A stretch of DNA of 64,000 nucleotides from Mayamaea pseudoterrestris (lineage: Eukaryota; Bacillariophyta; Bacillariophyceae; Sellaphorales; Sellaphoraceae), in assembly GCA_027923505.1 (NCBI GenBank), contig BROI01000002.1, forward strand, positions 1,054,001-1,118,000, given 5' to 3'. Both the position numbers and the translations under genes were made by a program. The notes under the pieces are model-generated. The model made no database searches, was not told where the DNA came from, and worked only from the letters and a program-made list of their open reading frames with translations. The first letter of the stretch is position 1. Every line of letters begins with the position of its first letter. Positions 50,374 to 61,171 of the stretch are shown piece by piece.

Positions 50374-51490
50374 TTACAGAGCCTTCATGCCCATGAACCC
50401 ACGCAATTGCTCAAAAATGACAAGTTGGAGTGTAGTCGTTGGCGCGAATCGACTCCAGATTGGCATAAAGCCGCGCCAGAAGGTCAGAGGACCTTCCTGT
50501 CGAATGATCTTCATGGCACAATCAACAGCGTTGTTGTAAATCTTGGCGTCCACTGGCTGGTTCATGAGTCGCGTACGAATCATGTCAAAGGGTGCGACGG
50601 TGCACGTCATGAAAAAGCCTGCCGTCACGGCCGAAAGAAACTGCGTAATCAACGAGCTCTTGTGTAATCCCGTCAGTTCGACCACGTAGCCTTTGGACTG
50701 ATCGTAAACTCCCATCTTTGTTCCGTTCAGCACCATGGCGCGCATAATGTTCGAGTCAATTCCGCGGTAAAATCCGCCAATGCCTTGGCCCCGGAATAGG
50801 TCGCGGCCAGTCTTCATAATGGAAGGCGTCTCGCGACCCCTAGACACCATCATTTGTGTCTTCAAAACATCAAAAGGATTTCCAGCGAGCGATCCAATTG
50901 CTCCAGCGGCACTACCCGCAAGAAATTTTTTGGCAAAGGTGGCATCCGATCCAGTTGCACCAAAGACAATCTTGATGGGCTCGTACAAACCGAGGCGCAA
51001 CGATGTGTACGATGCCTCTCGCAGCCAAGCTGCATTGACTCCCTTCCATAGCGATGTCATGCCTTCATCGCTGACAATTTTGCCGACCGTTCCAAACATG
51101 CCAAGCGATGAGTATTCCGATGAGATTTGAATGCGAGTCTGAAGAAAGAGCGAGAAGATTCGCGCCATGAGATTCTGTTTCACTCGTCAAGCGAAAGACA
51201 CTGCTATCGACGGCGCCCATCACACCGCCAAGTGAAACTTACTTTTACAACATCGATGGGATGAATGAAGGTGACTGTAATGACGGCGGCTGCGAAAAAG
51301 GAGCGAAAAGAATAGTAGAGGTACGTGTGTAAATGTGTGAGTATTAGAATTGCTTCTCAGACATGACCATCACTCCTTCATTCACTGCAAATTCCTTACC
51401 TGAACCTGCCATTCCAACCTGCGTGAGGAGTGAAGGAGCGGCTGCTGCTGGCGACGATGCCATGATTGTTTGCTTGGTGTACGAGTTCAT
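50374..51490 (-). CDS. mitochondrial carrier (SLC25 family)
   Basis: Three exons: 51400-51490, 51243-51289 and 50374-51138, with introns of 110 and 104 bp (all GT-AG), 300 residues, the usual size. The 47-bp middle exon carries the first signature (HPIDVVKTR after the join). The second and third are NPFDVLKTQ and APFDMIRTR. Each tripartite repeat also has the matching second helix motif (SLWKGVNAAWLREASY, GFYRGIDSNIMRAMV, TFWRGFMPIWSRFAP). It most resembles the uncoupling-protein/dicarboxylate/oxoglutarate branch. Substrate is not decidable by eye. Located in the inner mitochondrial membrane. The start is MNSYTKQTIMASS or the later MASS (51463); both leave the first helix intact. Unspliced reading loses helix 1. 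Confidence 0.9.
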
Positions 51491-52015
51491 GGTGCAATGC
51501 AGTGCGGTTCGTCGTCGTTCAGCGCGATTGTGGAGATTCCGTCTCGTGGTCCTCGAACAACCAACAACCGATGGAAGCAACGGCTGATGGAAGGCATGAC
51601 GATAGACAGCCAAGCATCGTGTCGTTGGCTGACCAATTGCCACATCGTCGTCGTGGCCAACGTCATCGAAATCTCGCCAACGAACACAATGCTTGGGCGC
51701 GTACGTCACCCTCAATGGCGCGGCACTTCCGGAACGCGAAGGAAGCAAAGGCCTGACGAGTCCAGCTGGGCTTGAAAAGGCCTTTACTGTCAGTATTCAC
51801 TCTTGTCTCGGCTGGACCGGTATTAACTTAACTGTAAATAAATAATATGTTTTCATGGAGGAAGTTGATGAGAGCTGTCTTGGCGGCTGTGATCACTATC
51901 ATAGTATGTTAATCAAACAAGACGACAGGTGAAACCAGCAGTCTACGTTTAGTCAGTATCAAAGTCATTGATTCTGTCCCTCTCGTACTCATCGTAGTTG
52001 CCTCGCTCCTTAAAC
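51491..52015. other. spacer upstream of the mitochondrial carrier gene
   Basis: 525 bp between the carrier start and the 3' end of the kinase-like gene at 52016 (both minus). It holds an ACCGGTATTAACTTAACT cluster near 51824-51841, combining the ACCGGT box and the TTAACTGTAAA motif. ORFs here are shadows. Confidence 0.35.
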
Positions 52016-53272
52016 TCACGCAATTTCATTCACCATGTCGGACAAGACTTGTTCCATGGCTTGTTTAACCTGCTCGTCACTGACTTTACCGTCGCCATGT
52101 GCATCATCACCCGTCGTCGCGGTTGTCGTCTTGAGCAACTGGTAGGCTTCACCAAAGACTCGTTGCGCCGCTCGTCGCTGTCCAATCAACGACGCGTCAC
52201 TCAAGACTAGTTCGAACCGATGCATCGTCGGAACGTAGTTGACTGTAGGCGCTCTTCCTTCCAGCAAAACAACAACACCCTGCGCGGCCAAGACTTGTAG
52301 AGCCTTGGCGCAAATGAGAATGACTTCACCTTGAGTCGCTTCCGCAACGGTTGGAATGTTTTGTGAAACGACGGGGCTCTTCAAAAGCGTGTTTTGAATC
52401 TCGCTGACGCGGCCGACGTTTCGAATAAGAATGTCGAACGGTGTATTTGGTGTCGTATCTTCACCATTGCTCTTTGTCGTAATAGAAATTTGTTCCATGA
52501 ACACTGTCAACTGCTCCTTGGTCAAAACATCAGCGAGAGGAATCTTTTGCTCCTCGGCATAGCTAGTTGCAAGTAGCGTTAGCGCCCGAAAGACATTGCC
52601 GTTGCTCCAAGTGACAACCGACTGCCGCTGGTGCGAAAGCTTGTCCACCAACTGAGCGACGGTCGTTCCTTTGCCAGTACCTGAGCGACCGACAATGACA
52701 ATGACGTATCCAGAGCTCGTTCCATCGGATGCCGTACTGCCATGATGATTCTCGTTGTTCGTAGCTTGAACATGATCCAGTATGAGGTTCGCTACTTGCT
52801 CGGGCGTCTTGCCCAAAACGTCAATGGCAACGTATGGCGCAGGCACCAGATTTGCATCAATGACTCCCTTGGCTCTTGCAATATTGATTCCAGCTTGAAG
52901 CTTTTCGTCGTCTTCATTGTCGCGCGACTCCGTCAGAGCGCCTTCAAACTGAGCGAGTTTGATAAAGTCGGGGTTTTGTTGGAAGCTTTGAATGACAGCC
53001 GAGGATGTTTCGGCATTTTGAAGTGAGAGGAGCGCGAAGGAAACGGTTCCTTTTGCGGCCTCACTAGAATTTAAATTCGACATGCCTTTGTAAATTGGAT
53101 AATGAGTCAAATGATATACAGGTCGTAGGCCCTTGGTGGCTTGAGGACAGACTCGTCGAAGCGAGGACGAGTGGCTCATGGTCCTGGTGCAAATTGACCG
53201 ACGAGTAGTGCGAATAACGCTACGACCCATTTCTTCAGCCATCGATTCAACGCGATGGAGGAGACGCACCAT
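52016..53272 (-). CDS. P-loop (cytidylate-kinase-like) NTPase, putative
   Basis: 418 residues, single exon. The N-terminus is Arg/Ser-rich (VIRTTRRSICTRTMSHSSS), compatible with mitochondrial or plastid import but without a clear signal peptide. Residues about 75-165 contain an alpha-helical region ending in PAPYVAIDVLGKTPEQVANLILD. The core is a Walker A loop VIVIVGRSGTGKGTTVAQLVDKL (about 190), then WSNGNVFRALTLLA, in the position where cytidylate kinase has its DSGAIYR-type NMP-binding segment, and later VVVLLEGRAPTVNYVP (a Walker-B-like strand with EGR, as in Cmk DGRD regions). The C-terminal helix bundle has IGQRRAAQRVFGEAY. A nucleotide kinase function is likely but substrate is not proven. 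Confidence 0.65.
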   Translation of the reverse strand: MVRLLHRVESMAEEMGRSVIRTTRRSICTRTMSHSSSLRRVCPQATKGLRPVYHLTHYPIYKGMSNLNSSEAAKGTVSFALLSLQNAETSSAVIQSFQQNPDFIKLAQFEGALTESRDNEDDEKLQAGINIARAKGVIDANLVPAPYVAIDVLGKTPEQVANLILDHVQATNNENHHGSTASDGTSSGYVIVIVGRSGTGKGTTVAQLVDKLSHQRQSVVTWSNGNVFRALTLLATSYAEEQKIPLADVLTKEQLTVFMEQISITTKSNGEDTTPNTPFDILIRNVGRVSEIQNTLLKSPVVSQNIPTVAEATQGEVILICAKALQVLAAQGVVVLLEGRAPTVNYVPTMHRFELVLSDASLIGQRRAAQRVFGEAYQLLKTTTATTGDDAHGDGKVSDEQVKQAMEQVLSDMVNEIA

Positions 53273-53382
53273 GGAGATTGGAGTAATTCTTTGACGTTCA
53301 GCTATCGACAGTTTGAATCATTCGTTCAAAGAATTGATTATCTGAAAGCATAGTAACTTGTTCAAGCAGTTCACATTGAATC

Positions 53383-54692
53383 ATGACAACTTGCGCGTCA
53401 CCGTCCTGCACAAACACGACGGTCGCCAAGCTGGCTTGTCCAAAATGCATTCAACTTGGATTGCCACCAACATTCTTTTGCTCGCAAGATTGCTTCAAGG
53501 CCAACTACAACGTTCACAAGCAGATTCATGCATTGGCCAAGACAATTAAAAATAGTTCCGGCGACGATGGAATCACGGCTCCGCTCGACGCGCCACTCGA
53601 ACAAAAACTGGCTCCTCCAGAGTGGGCACATAATTACTCCTTCACTGGAGACTTGCGACCGACTCGATTGTCGCCTCGCCGGGCTGTTCCAGCCAGTATT
53701 CGAAAACCAGATTACGCATCTGATTCAACTGGCCGCAGTGAGTCGGAGGAACGGGACAAGCGGAGTGGAGCCTTTATTCCGGTTTATACGCCGGACGAAC
53801 TAGACGCCGAGCTTGGATTGCGACAAGTCAATCGCATGGGACGACAAGTACTGGATCTTGCGGGAAGAGCATTGAAACCTGGCGTCACGACGGATGAGAT
53901 TGACCGCATTGTTCACGAGGCATGCTTGGAACGAGACTGCTACCCGTCGCCTTTGAACTACTACAACTTTCCCAAGAGCTTGTGCATTAGTGTGAACGAA
54001 GTCATTTGTCATGGCATCCCTGACTATAGAGAGATTAAAGATGGAGGTCAGTTGGTCTTGTTTGCGAGGGACGGCGGAAGTGATACTTGAGGATGCGCGA
54101 CTCTTGCGTTCCATGCAACCGTTTTACACTTCACACTCACTCTTTCCATACCTTTACAGACATTGTCAATTTAGACATTTCCGTCTACAATCGCGGCGGA
54201 TTTCATTCCGATTTGAACGAAACATACATGGTGGGATCCGTTGACGAGGATGGCAAGCGGCTCGTCAAGACTGCCTTTGACTGCCTGGCAGCCGCCATGC
54301 ATCTCGTCAAGCCCGGCACCTTGTATCGCGACTTGGGCACGGTCATTGAGCGAACTGCCAAGTCCAACCAATGCTCCGTCGTCAGAACATACTGCGGACA
54401 TGGCATTGGTTCGCTCTTTCACACGACACCAAACATTCCGCACTATGCCAAGAACAAGGCCAAGGGCACCATGAAGGCTGGCCACATTTTCACAATTGAG
54501 CCAATGATTAACCTTGGCAGTCATGTTGATCGAACGTGGGATGACAACTGGACGAGCGTCACCAAGGATGGTCAACGTTCGGCGCAGTTTGAGCATACCA
54601 TTCTCGTGACGGACAGTGGCTACGATATATTAACGCAACGAGAAAATGAACCAATCATGATGTGGAACGAGGAGTTGAATACTAGATTTTAG
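53383..54692 (+). CDS. methionine aminopeptidase type 1 with N-terminal zinc finger
   Basis: Two exons, 53383-54046 and 54160-54692, with a 113-bp intron (GTCAGT, TTTACAG), 398 residues. The enzyme removes initiator Met co-translationally. Residues 4-48 form the C6H2/MYND-like ribosome-associated zinc finger ([33 protein letters not shown]) typical of the cytosolic eukaryotic MetAP1. The pita-bread catalytic domain shows [11 protein letters not shown] (His), [25 protein letters not shown] (both Asp ligands; DGD restored by splicing), [14 protein letters not shown] (His), FTIEPMI and QFEHTILVT (Glu ligands). All five metal ligands are intact. It is divergent from the gene ending at 53272, with starts 110 bp apart. 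Confidence 0.94.
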
Positions 54693-55262
54693 TTGTTGCC
54701 ATTCCTTGATCTTGTATATAGATACGTTTTGCTCCAAATGGACAGCAAGTATTGACGACAATATCGCATATCTTCATTTGCTATGTACGCATACGTCCCC
54801 ACCTCGTGATACTCGCGAATTTTGTTGATTGAAAGTATTTGCTCGGGCGGAGTAGTATCATCCAAAAAAGACATTTCTTTCAACATAGTGCATTGCTTGA
54901 ATACGCGTCGGCGTTGCTACTATCCTTACGTCTGCAACTATAACGGTAAACATGGTGGAGCACTAATCACGTTTGCCAAGGCGCTCTTCGTTCTTCCAAA
55001 CGTACACCACCATGTATAATGATTAGCTGAGAAGGTAGCAGCACAACTGCTACCGGTATACACAACTCTACACGAGGCGACGACTTGTGATACGTGAAAA
55101 GATATGACAATAATAAAAATACTGAAACTAATGTAATCGCTTTATCAGGTGCTACGCGCTGACAATTGTCAACTAAGGCCATGATTCAAAGCACACCCAT
55201 CCACTCGCCTTGCCGAGTTCATCAAGCCGTTCTGCAAACTCCTGTTCACCAACGCAAGTTAT
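54693..55262. other. convergent spacer, no gene seen
   Basis: 570 bp between MetAP1 and the kinase relic. A CTACCGGTATA box lies near 55050. AT-rich otherwise. Confidence 0.4.
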
Positions 55263-56564
55263 TCACAAGCTTTGAAGGTATTCACTGCAAAGAGCTTCAG
55301 TCGCTGTAATGCGGTGGATTGGATTCGTACAACATGGATGCAAGTAGATCCGAGGCATCCAGCGCAAGAGCGCCCCAAAACTCCAAATCATTTGCCATTT
55401 CCTCTGCATCTTGCTTAGAGCCACCCAACAAAAGGTATAAGCACACCCCGACGCTCCACATATCACACTCGACGTCATATGCCGGTTCCTCCACTTGGAC
55501 CTCTAGCGCGTTGCACAAATGAAGGTTACAAGATGTAGTAAGCCCGTTCGGACAAGGCACTAGTTTGGCAGAAGAGAGATCAACAATCTTGACGGTTACA
55601 TCCGTTCCTCGGTGGAGCAAAAGTGTTTCTGGGCATAGGTTGCAAAGAGCAACCCGTCGATTGTGACAGTGCTCGACAGCTTTCAAAACGCAGCTCAGGA
55701 TCTTGCGAACGTCATCGCTACCGATGCTGCCTTCATGGATGCTGTGAGATAGAAAGCCACCAGATAGGCGCTCCACAACAAAGCCCATACGAGTGTCCAG
55801 GACACCTGCCAGCTTGATAATACCAATTCCACCGGACAGTAGACGAAGCACATTGAGTTCAGCTTCGAAGTCGCTTGCTTTCGAAAAAACCTTGGCCGAT
55901 AATGTATCTTGCCCGCTCGTATAATCGTACCAGGCAAAATCATTAGACGCGGAGAGCATATTGTCAATACCTTTGGAAGGCAATGCAGTTTTGCCAGCAT
56001 CATCATCGCTCGTGCACTTCATCCATGCGCACCCCAAGGCATCGGAAGCAGAAAAACGATGCTCGGCGGATGTGTTCAAAAGACCTTGAATCAAAGGGTG
56101 CGGCCCATATTTTTTGGGGTTTTCCATCGGTTGCATTTTCTTGTTCTTGATCAAGTTGAACGATTTCGAATAGTCATCGTCGTCTGGTTGTGTTGGAAAA
56201 GGAAAGTCTGCGGTCTCCAACGTATACACGAGGACACCAAAGCTCCACACGTCAACGCGATGGTTATATGCGGCGACTTTTAAAAGCAGTTCAGGAGCTA
56301 AATATTGGGGAGTCCTGAGGCGAGTCGTAAAGTATCCAGGCTTGTCTGGTAATTTCTTGGCAAGTCCGAAATCGGCAATTTTGACGTGCATTGTACCACC
56401 ATTGCCGTAAGTCACGAGAATCTGTGCAAAAGCCAAGAGTTAGATCATTATTCAATATCGAGACAGGTCTCACTTGTCGTCGTCATTCTACTTACATTGC
56501 AACCTTGATGTCTCGATGAGCAATCTTCTTCTCCTCGTGTAGGAACAACAGACCCAGCAGTAGC
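55263..56564 (-). pseudogene. truncated tandem kinase-pseudokinase relic
   Basis: The host's own protein-kinase relic. The first domain keeps the catalytic loop region (LLGLLFLHEEKKIAHRDIK, then NILVTYGNGG after a 74-bp intron at 56422-56495), IADFGLAKK, and LRTPQYLAPELLLK...VDVWSFGVLVYTLE, but has no N-lobe or ATP-Lys upstream. The second domain is a pseudokinase: HCHNRRVALCNLC in place of HRDxK, and IVDLSSAKLV in place of DFG. Frame is lost twice: between HRDIK and N (about 56503, one base short), and between YESNP and IHRITATEAL (about 55311-55326, a slipped AATCC repeat). Truncation plus two frameshifts in conserved segments argue for a pseudogene, though a base error in assembly could explain the first. 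The intact parent is not in this window. Confidence 0.7.
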
Positions 56565-56567
56565 TGA

Positions 56568-56784
56568 CTCAGACCACACCCATCGACAGACGAAAGTGTA
56601 CCATGCCAATCGCATTCATCCACATTGGTAGCACGGTGCCATGGTGATTACAAAGCGCCTGTTCGTGCGCCAACAAGTGGGCCAGCAGCTTGCCGCGCGC
56701 GCTGGTGCTCAATCCACATTTCCTCCGCGCGAACTCAGACCACACCCATCGACAATCGAACGTGTACCATGCCAGTCGCATTTA
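56568..56784. repeat. 52-bp direct repeat flanking a 112-bp insert
   Basis: ACTCAGACCACACCCATCGA begins at 56568 and again at 56733. The two copies extend about 52 bp with about 85% identity and sit 165 bp apart. They lie exactly where the N-lobe of the kinase relic should be, so a local duplication or recombination may have removed the 5' end of that gene. The spacer (about 56621-56732) is GC-rich with a CGCGCGCGC core and no recognisable gene. Confidence 0.65.
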
Positions 56785-59317
56785 TTTACAATGTCAACGC
56801 TCGCTTGTGTATCTCATGCATGGCATGGTATTAATCAAAAGTAGTATCGCATCGCTTTGTGTTGCAGACCAACTACCAGTATTGTTTGAACAAAGACAAG
56901 TGTCGAGCAATGGACTCCTGCCTCATCACAAAAAAATACTCTGATCGCGCGGCTAAAATCAAATAAATAGGCCGTCGGCCAACGTTGATCCTCTCACGAC
57001 ACATATTCTATGCCAATGACTAGTAAGGTATCAGTGGAATGGCAAGACGGGCGAGTTTCCATCCAAACCTGCTGACGCACCTTCTGCAGGGTGCGTGCAT
57101 AAGCGTGACAGTGCAGCCTCTTCTACTGCAGCGCCAAGCTCCTCTATAAGAATCGCTTCCAGACTAACGTACGTAATCCACCTTTATCCTGCCCTTGTGC
57201 ACGCGGCTACGGCACCGTCACGCCATCACGGAGTCTAGGCGCATAAATACCAGCCACTTTGTAAGTAGTGCGTGCCTCGCCTATCCAAACTACACGCACC
57301 TGATTCTTGGAGACGTTTCCATCATCAACTTGAAGAATGAATGTCTTAGCAAGTCAAAATTTGTTCCGAGATCGACAGTTTGATTTATCATTGACAATGG
57401 GTACGCATCATTCGTTCGGCCGTTTGCTGAAATGGTATGCCAATGCTGCAGCTCCTTGCCAAAACTCATCATTCGCGACAAGCGCTGAGCGTCTGAATGA
57501 TTGCATCTGTTGACTGCCGACGTCTTGCCTTTTCACAGGAGCCTGCTCGTAGCAGCAATCCATCTGTTCATCATTGCATTAGGACCGCAGCAACAAAATT
57601 TCAAAGCGCCGCCATCAAGATCCTTGACGCGCGGCGACACCGCCACAGTTCATTGGTTTGTCCGCGACTGAGCGATTTTGCTTAGCGAACACTATACCGA
57701 TGCGTTCTTCTCGCAGTCGAGGAGGCGCCGCAGCTGTAGCTTGATACTGCCATCCAATAGTGCCAGCAAACATATTACCTCCTCGGAAGACTTGGCAATC
57801 CAACCATGACACCGAACTTGGGAAAATTTGGTGGACAGCATAAATCAATCCAGCACAAAACGGCGTGGTTGTATTATATGCGTCGGCATCACATGTAGGT
57901 GTCACGACATCATATCGGACCCATCGCGCTACACGCATGAATGCCGCAACCATGTACGGTCAATGTTCGAGACCTTAAAAGTTTCGTAATAAGTACGTCA
58001 AGTGTTTCCGTCAAACATTTTACGGACGGCCGTCGCGTCGTCGGAGTCCTTGAATTCTTAGGACAACGGAGCCTTTACGTCAATTATTCATTGTTCAGTT
58101 TTCAGTCTGCGAAGCGGCGTCCATTTTGCACTCAAGCTAGCGAAGAACGTGAAACGTGAACTTAAATATAGTTGGACGTGAAGAATCAAGTGGTTTCCTT
58201 GCTCATTACGCGATGCTGCTCAATCCATTCTCCGCTTGCATCAAACGCCTTGGCATGAGCTCATGAGCTGATTCGGTCGCACCCGTCGAGGTACTGCGTC
58301 GTGTCGTAACAGTCCAATGTTTTGTGTCGAAAATCACTCCCTTTTGACTTTCCTGACAGCTGGGACGACGTAAACGAAATTAGTTGATTGTCGTTTGCCA
58401 TTGCCCATCAAGTTGACAGGTCGGGTGAAATGTCCCTCGCGGCGACAGCCGGTACACAAGACTGCTGTTGTAGCTGCTGCAGCAGCAGCAGCGGGCCTCC
58501 GTTAATGGCAGCTTCAAGTCTTGCTTCTATTTACTAAAAAACGTCTTCATAGAGAGTCAGCCAAATTCCAAATTGCAGGGCCATTAATTCTTTGAGTCGC
58601 AGCGCGCATATTAGCAACCACAATGCAGGATGATGACCTTTCCTGCGTCGGTCAAGTACTAGTCAGTCGTCTCGCCTTCAATTTGGTAGGAGTAGAAAGG
58701 TATAAACGTCCGAAAGGTGGAGCATCACTTTGTGCGGCGTTTGCTTCATGGTTTAGGTTCGTCGAGTGGTAGCGGCTGTCGCACCGCAACCTCAGCTAAC
58801 ATCGACTGCCCTATTCTACCCATCCATTTCTGTCCTCGTTGCTTTGGGCTACGTGCAAATACATATCAGAGTGCGACTCAACCAATATGATGTCAATGCT
58901 AAACTTGATTGCCTACAGGTGACTACTGGTGGATCCGTGGCACGGCGGATGAAACGGCGCGTGGCGCCAGCTATCAGTAGCTAAGCTTCCTCTCCAAGAC
59001 ATACAAAAATGGCCAAAATAGGGCATGCTTTTGTGTGTGCATGCCGGTAACTGATTTGTCTAGATGCATCATCAGGCTGCAGACGACTTGCGAAGAACCG
59101 CGATGCATTCCAGTTGAAATTTATACATATCTGTTTGGTAATTGATCGCCGTATGTAGAGTATAATGTATGAGGAATCGGCTCAATCCACAATCATGGAC
59201 GATAAAGGTTTTGATACAAGGATAGATTTATTTCTCTTTACAGCGTAGCTTCACTGGAAATGCATACACAGGCCTCAGTTGCAGATCATTCGTATAATAT
59301 ATATACGCTCGCTACGA
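56785..59317. other. 2.5-kb gene-poor region with one unassigned ORF
   Basis: No supported gene. The minus-strand ORF 57615-57953 (112 codons from ATG) has gene-like composition (for example CDADAYNTTTPFCAGLIYAV and FRGGNMFAGTIGWQYQ), with Cys and aromatic residues that could be a fragment of a secreted or redox protein, but no family or splice partner was recognised. A CAG run is near 58475-58495. The remainder looks non-coding. Confidence 0.35.
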
Positions 59318-61171
59318 TTACTTTCCAAACTTGATCACATTCACAATGCCCTTGACCTTTTGCCATAAACTCTCGCTATACAAAATCTGCACAAGCGCGG
59401 ACGCAAATGGAAAGCCTTTGGTTTTGTCAATCGGATAGTCAATGGGTGATGGAATCGAAGTTCTCACACCAGGAATTCGATCCGTCAATATGGATCGCTC
59501 CAAGCACAAAGCCCGCAAGCCTTCAACGCCACCGAATCGGCCAAATCCAGACTGTCCGACTCCACCAAACGGAAGACTTTGGACCAAATAATTGGATCCG
59601 AAGTCGTTGATGCAGCACATACCGGATCGTATTTTAAGACCGAGAGCCAGCCCACGCTTTTGATCGCCACAGTAAACGGATGAACCAAGGCCAAACTCGG
59701 AATCGTTAACCAGTTCAAGGCAAACCTCGTCGCTGTCACCAACCACCTTGACAATGGTCATGACGGGTCCAAACACTTCTTCCTGGTAGATGCGCATCTT
59801 TGGCGTGACATCAGCAAGAACTGTCGGCGGATAAAACTGACCATTGTCATTGCTGCTCTTGTCGATGCTGCCCCCGACAAGCACACGAGCACCCATCTTG
59901 ACCGCATCATCCACCAACGCTTGAATATGATTTAGCTGCGTTGCCATTACCATGGATCCACAATCAACGCTGCCATCCGAACCGCAGGCTGCCAATGGAA
60001 CTCCCTGTCTCAGCGCCTTGACCTTGCTAGTGACAGCATCAATAAACTCGTCGTACAAGCTTTCATAAACCAAGACGCGCTCAATTCCAACACAATTTTG
60101 GCCACAGTTTTGAAAGCATCCACGCATGACCCATGGCACCACGTCCGCTAACTTGCAGTCGTCCATGATAACCATGGCATCCTTGCCGCCGAGTTCCAAA
60201 ATGACTGGTGTCAATGTTTCGCTGCAAGTTTTCATGACAAGTTTGCCAATGGCCGGTGAACCAGTGAAGATGAGCTTGTCGACCAATTTGCAGCGACAAA
60301 GTGCTTCACCAGCTTCCGGTCCCCCCGTAACGGTTTGCACCAAATCTGGATCGTGTCCGTTTACAATCAATGCTTGCTGCACCAGTCGGGTAAAGAGATT
60401 AGCGCTGGACCAGCTCGTGTGTTCACTGACTTTGGAAACCAAGGCATTACCCGAAAGCAAGGCACTGACGACGTGGTTCATCATGTTGTGAAACGGATAG
60501 TTCCATGGAGCGATGGTAGCTATTAATCCCAATGGAACGTATTCTACCATGGCCGTCTTGTGCGCCATAATTAAACCAACTGGACGCGATTCCGGTTGCA
60601 GCCAAAGTTCGCCCCAGTAAACCAGGCAACGAATCTTTTCGCAGGTAGTCAACACCTCACCCAGCAAAGCATCGACGGGTGGCTTGCCGGAATCGCGAGC
60701 CGACACACGACAAACTTCGGTCGTGTGTTGAACAATGTAGGCTTGCAGCGTGCGTAGTACTAATCGACGCTGGGCAAAGGTGGTTTGGCTCCAAGCGACT
60801 TGAGCGTTCTTGGCCTTGCGGCAAGCGTCTTCCACTTGCTCAGGAGTCATGCGAGGAACCATTCCAAGCAGCTGACGCGTCGATGGATCATAGCAATGAA
60901 TCACGTTTGGTTGATTCGCTTTGAAAATGCTTGTATCGTCAGAAGGTTCGCCAGAAACGCCATCATCCGTTGCTTCCGAAGGTTCCAAAGCAACTTTGAG
61001 GATTGGAACGCTGCGATGAGTGATTAACAACTCGAAATAGATCCTGATCCAGTAAAATACATTGTAGGACAGTAGCTGCTGCACCAAGAGCCAAGAAACA
61101 ACGACGAGAAAGAGCGTGAAGGTCGTTGGACTCGTCACCAAGTGCGTGGCGAGAGCGTCGGACAAAGTCAT
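59318..61171 (-). CDS. membrane-anchored aldehyde dehydrogenase (ALDH22/Msc7-like)
   Basis: 617 residues from ATG 61171 (the upstream frame begins at TTG). NAD(P)-dependent aldehyde dehydrogenase. A long N-terminal hydrophobic helix (FTLFLVVVSWLLVQQLL) precedes the catalytic domain, the arrangement of plant ALDH22A and yeast Msc7, so an ER or secretory-membrane anchor is likely. Catalytic landmarks: APWNYPFHN and LIFTGSPAIGKLV (NAD site), VILELGGKDAMVI with the general base Glu (about 326), and CGQNCVGIERV with the nucleophile Cys (about 360). Then EEVFGPVMTI and SLPFGGVGQSGFGRFGG. All key residues are intact. The C-terminus ends with a short amphipathic segment. Substrate not predictable. 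Confidence 0.9.
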   Translation of the reverse strand: MTLSDALATHLVTSPTTFTLFLVVVSWLLVQQLLSYNVFYWIRIYFELLITHRSVPILKVALEPSEATDDGVSGEPSDDTSIFKANQPNVIHCYDPSTRQLLGMVPRMTPEQVEDACRKAKNAQVAWSQTTFAQRRLVLRTLQAYIVQHTTEVCRVSARDSGKPPVDALLGEVLTTCEKIRCLVYWGELWLQPESRPVGLIMAHKTAMVEYVPLGLIATIAPWNYPFHNMMNHVVSALLSGNALVSKVSEHTSWSSANLFTRLVQQALIVNGHDPDLVQTVTGGPEAGEALCRCKLVDKLIFTGSPAIGKLVMKTCSETLTPVILELGGKDAMVIMDDCKLADVVPWVMRGCFQNCGQNCVGIERVLVYESLYDEFIDAVTSKVKALRQGVPLAACGSDGSVDCGSMVMATQLNHIQALVDDAVKMGARVLVGGSIDKSSNDNGQFYPPTVLADVTPKMRIYQEEVFGPVMTIVKVVGDSDEVCLELVNDSEFGLGSSVYCGDQKRGLALGLKIRSGMCCINDFGSNYLVQSLPFGGVGQSGFGRFGGVEGLRALCLERSILTDRIPGVRTSIPSPIDYPIDKTKGFPFASALVQILYSESLWQKVKGIVNVIKFGK

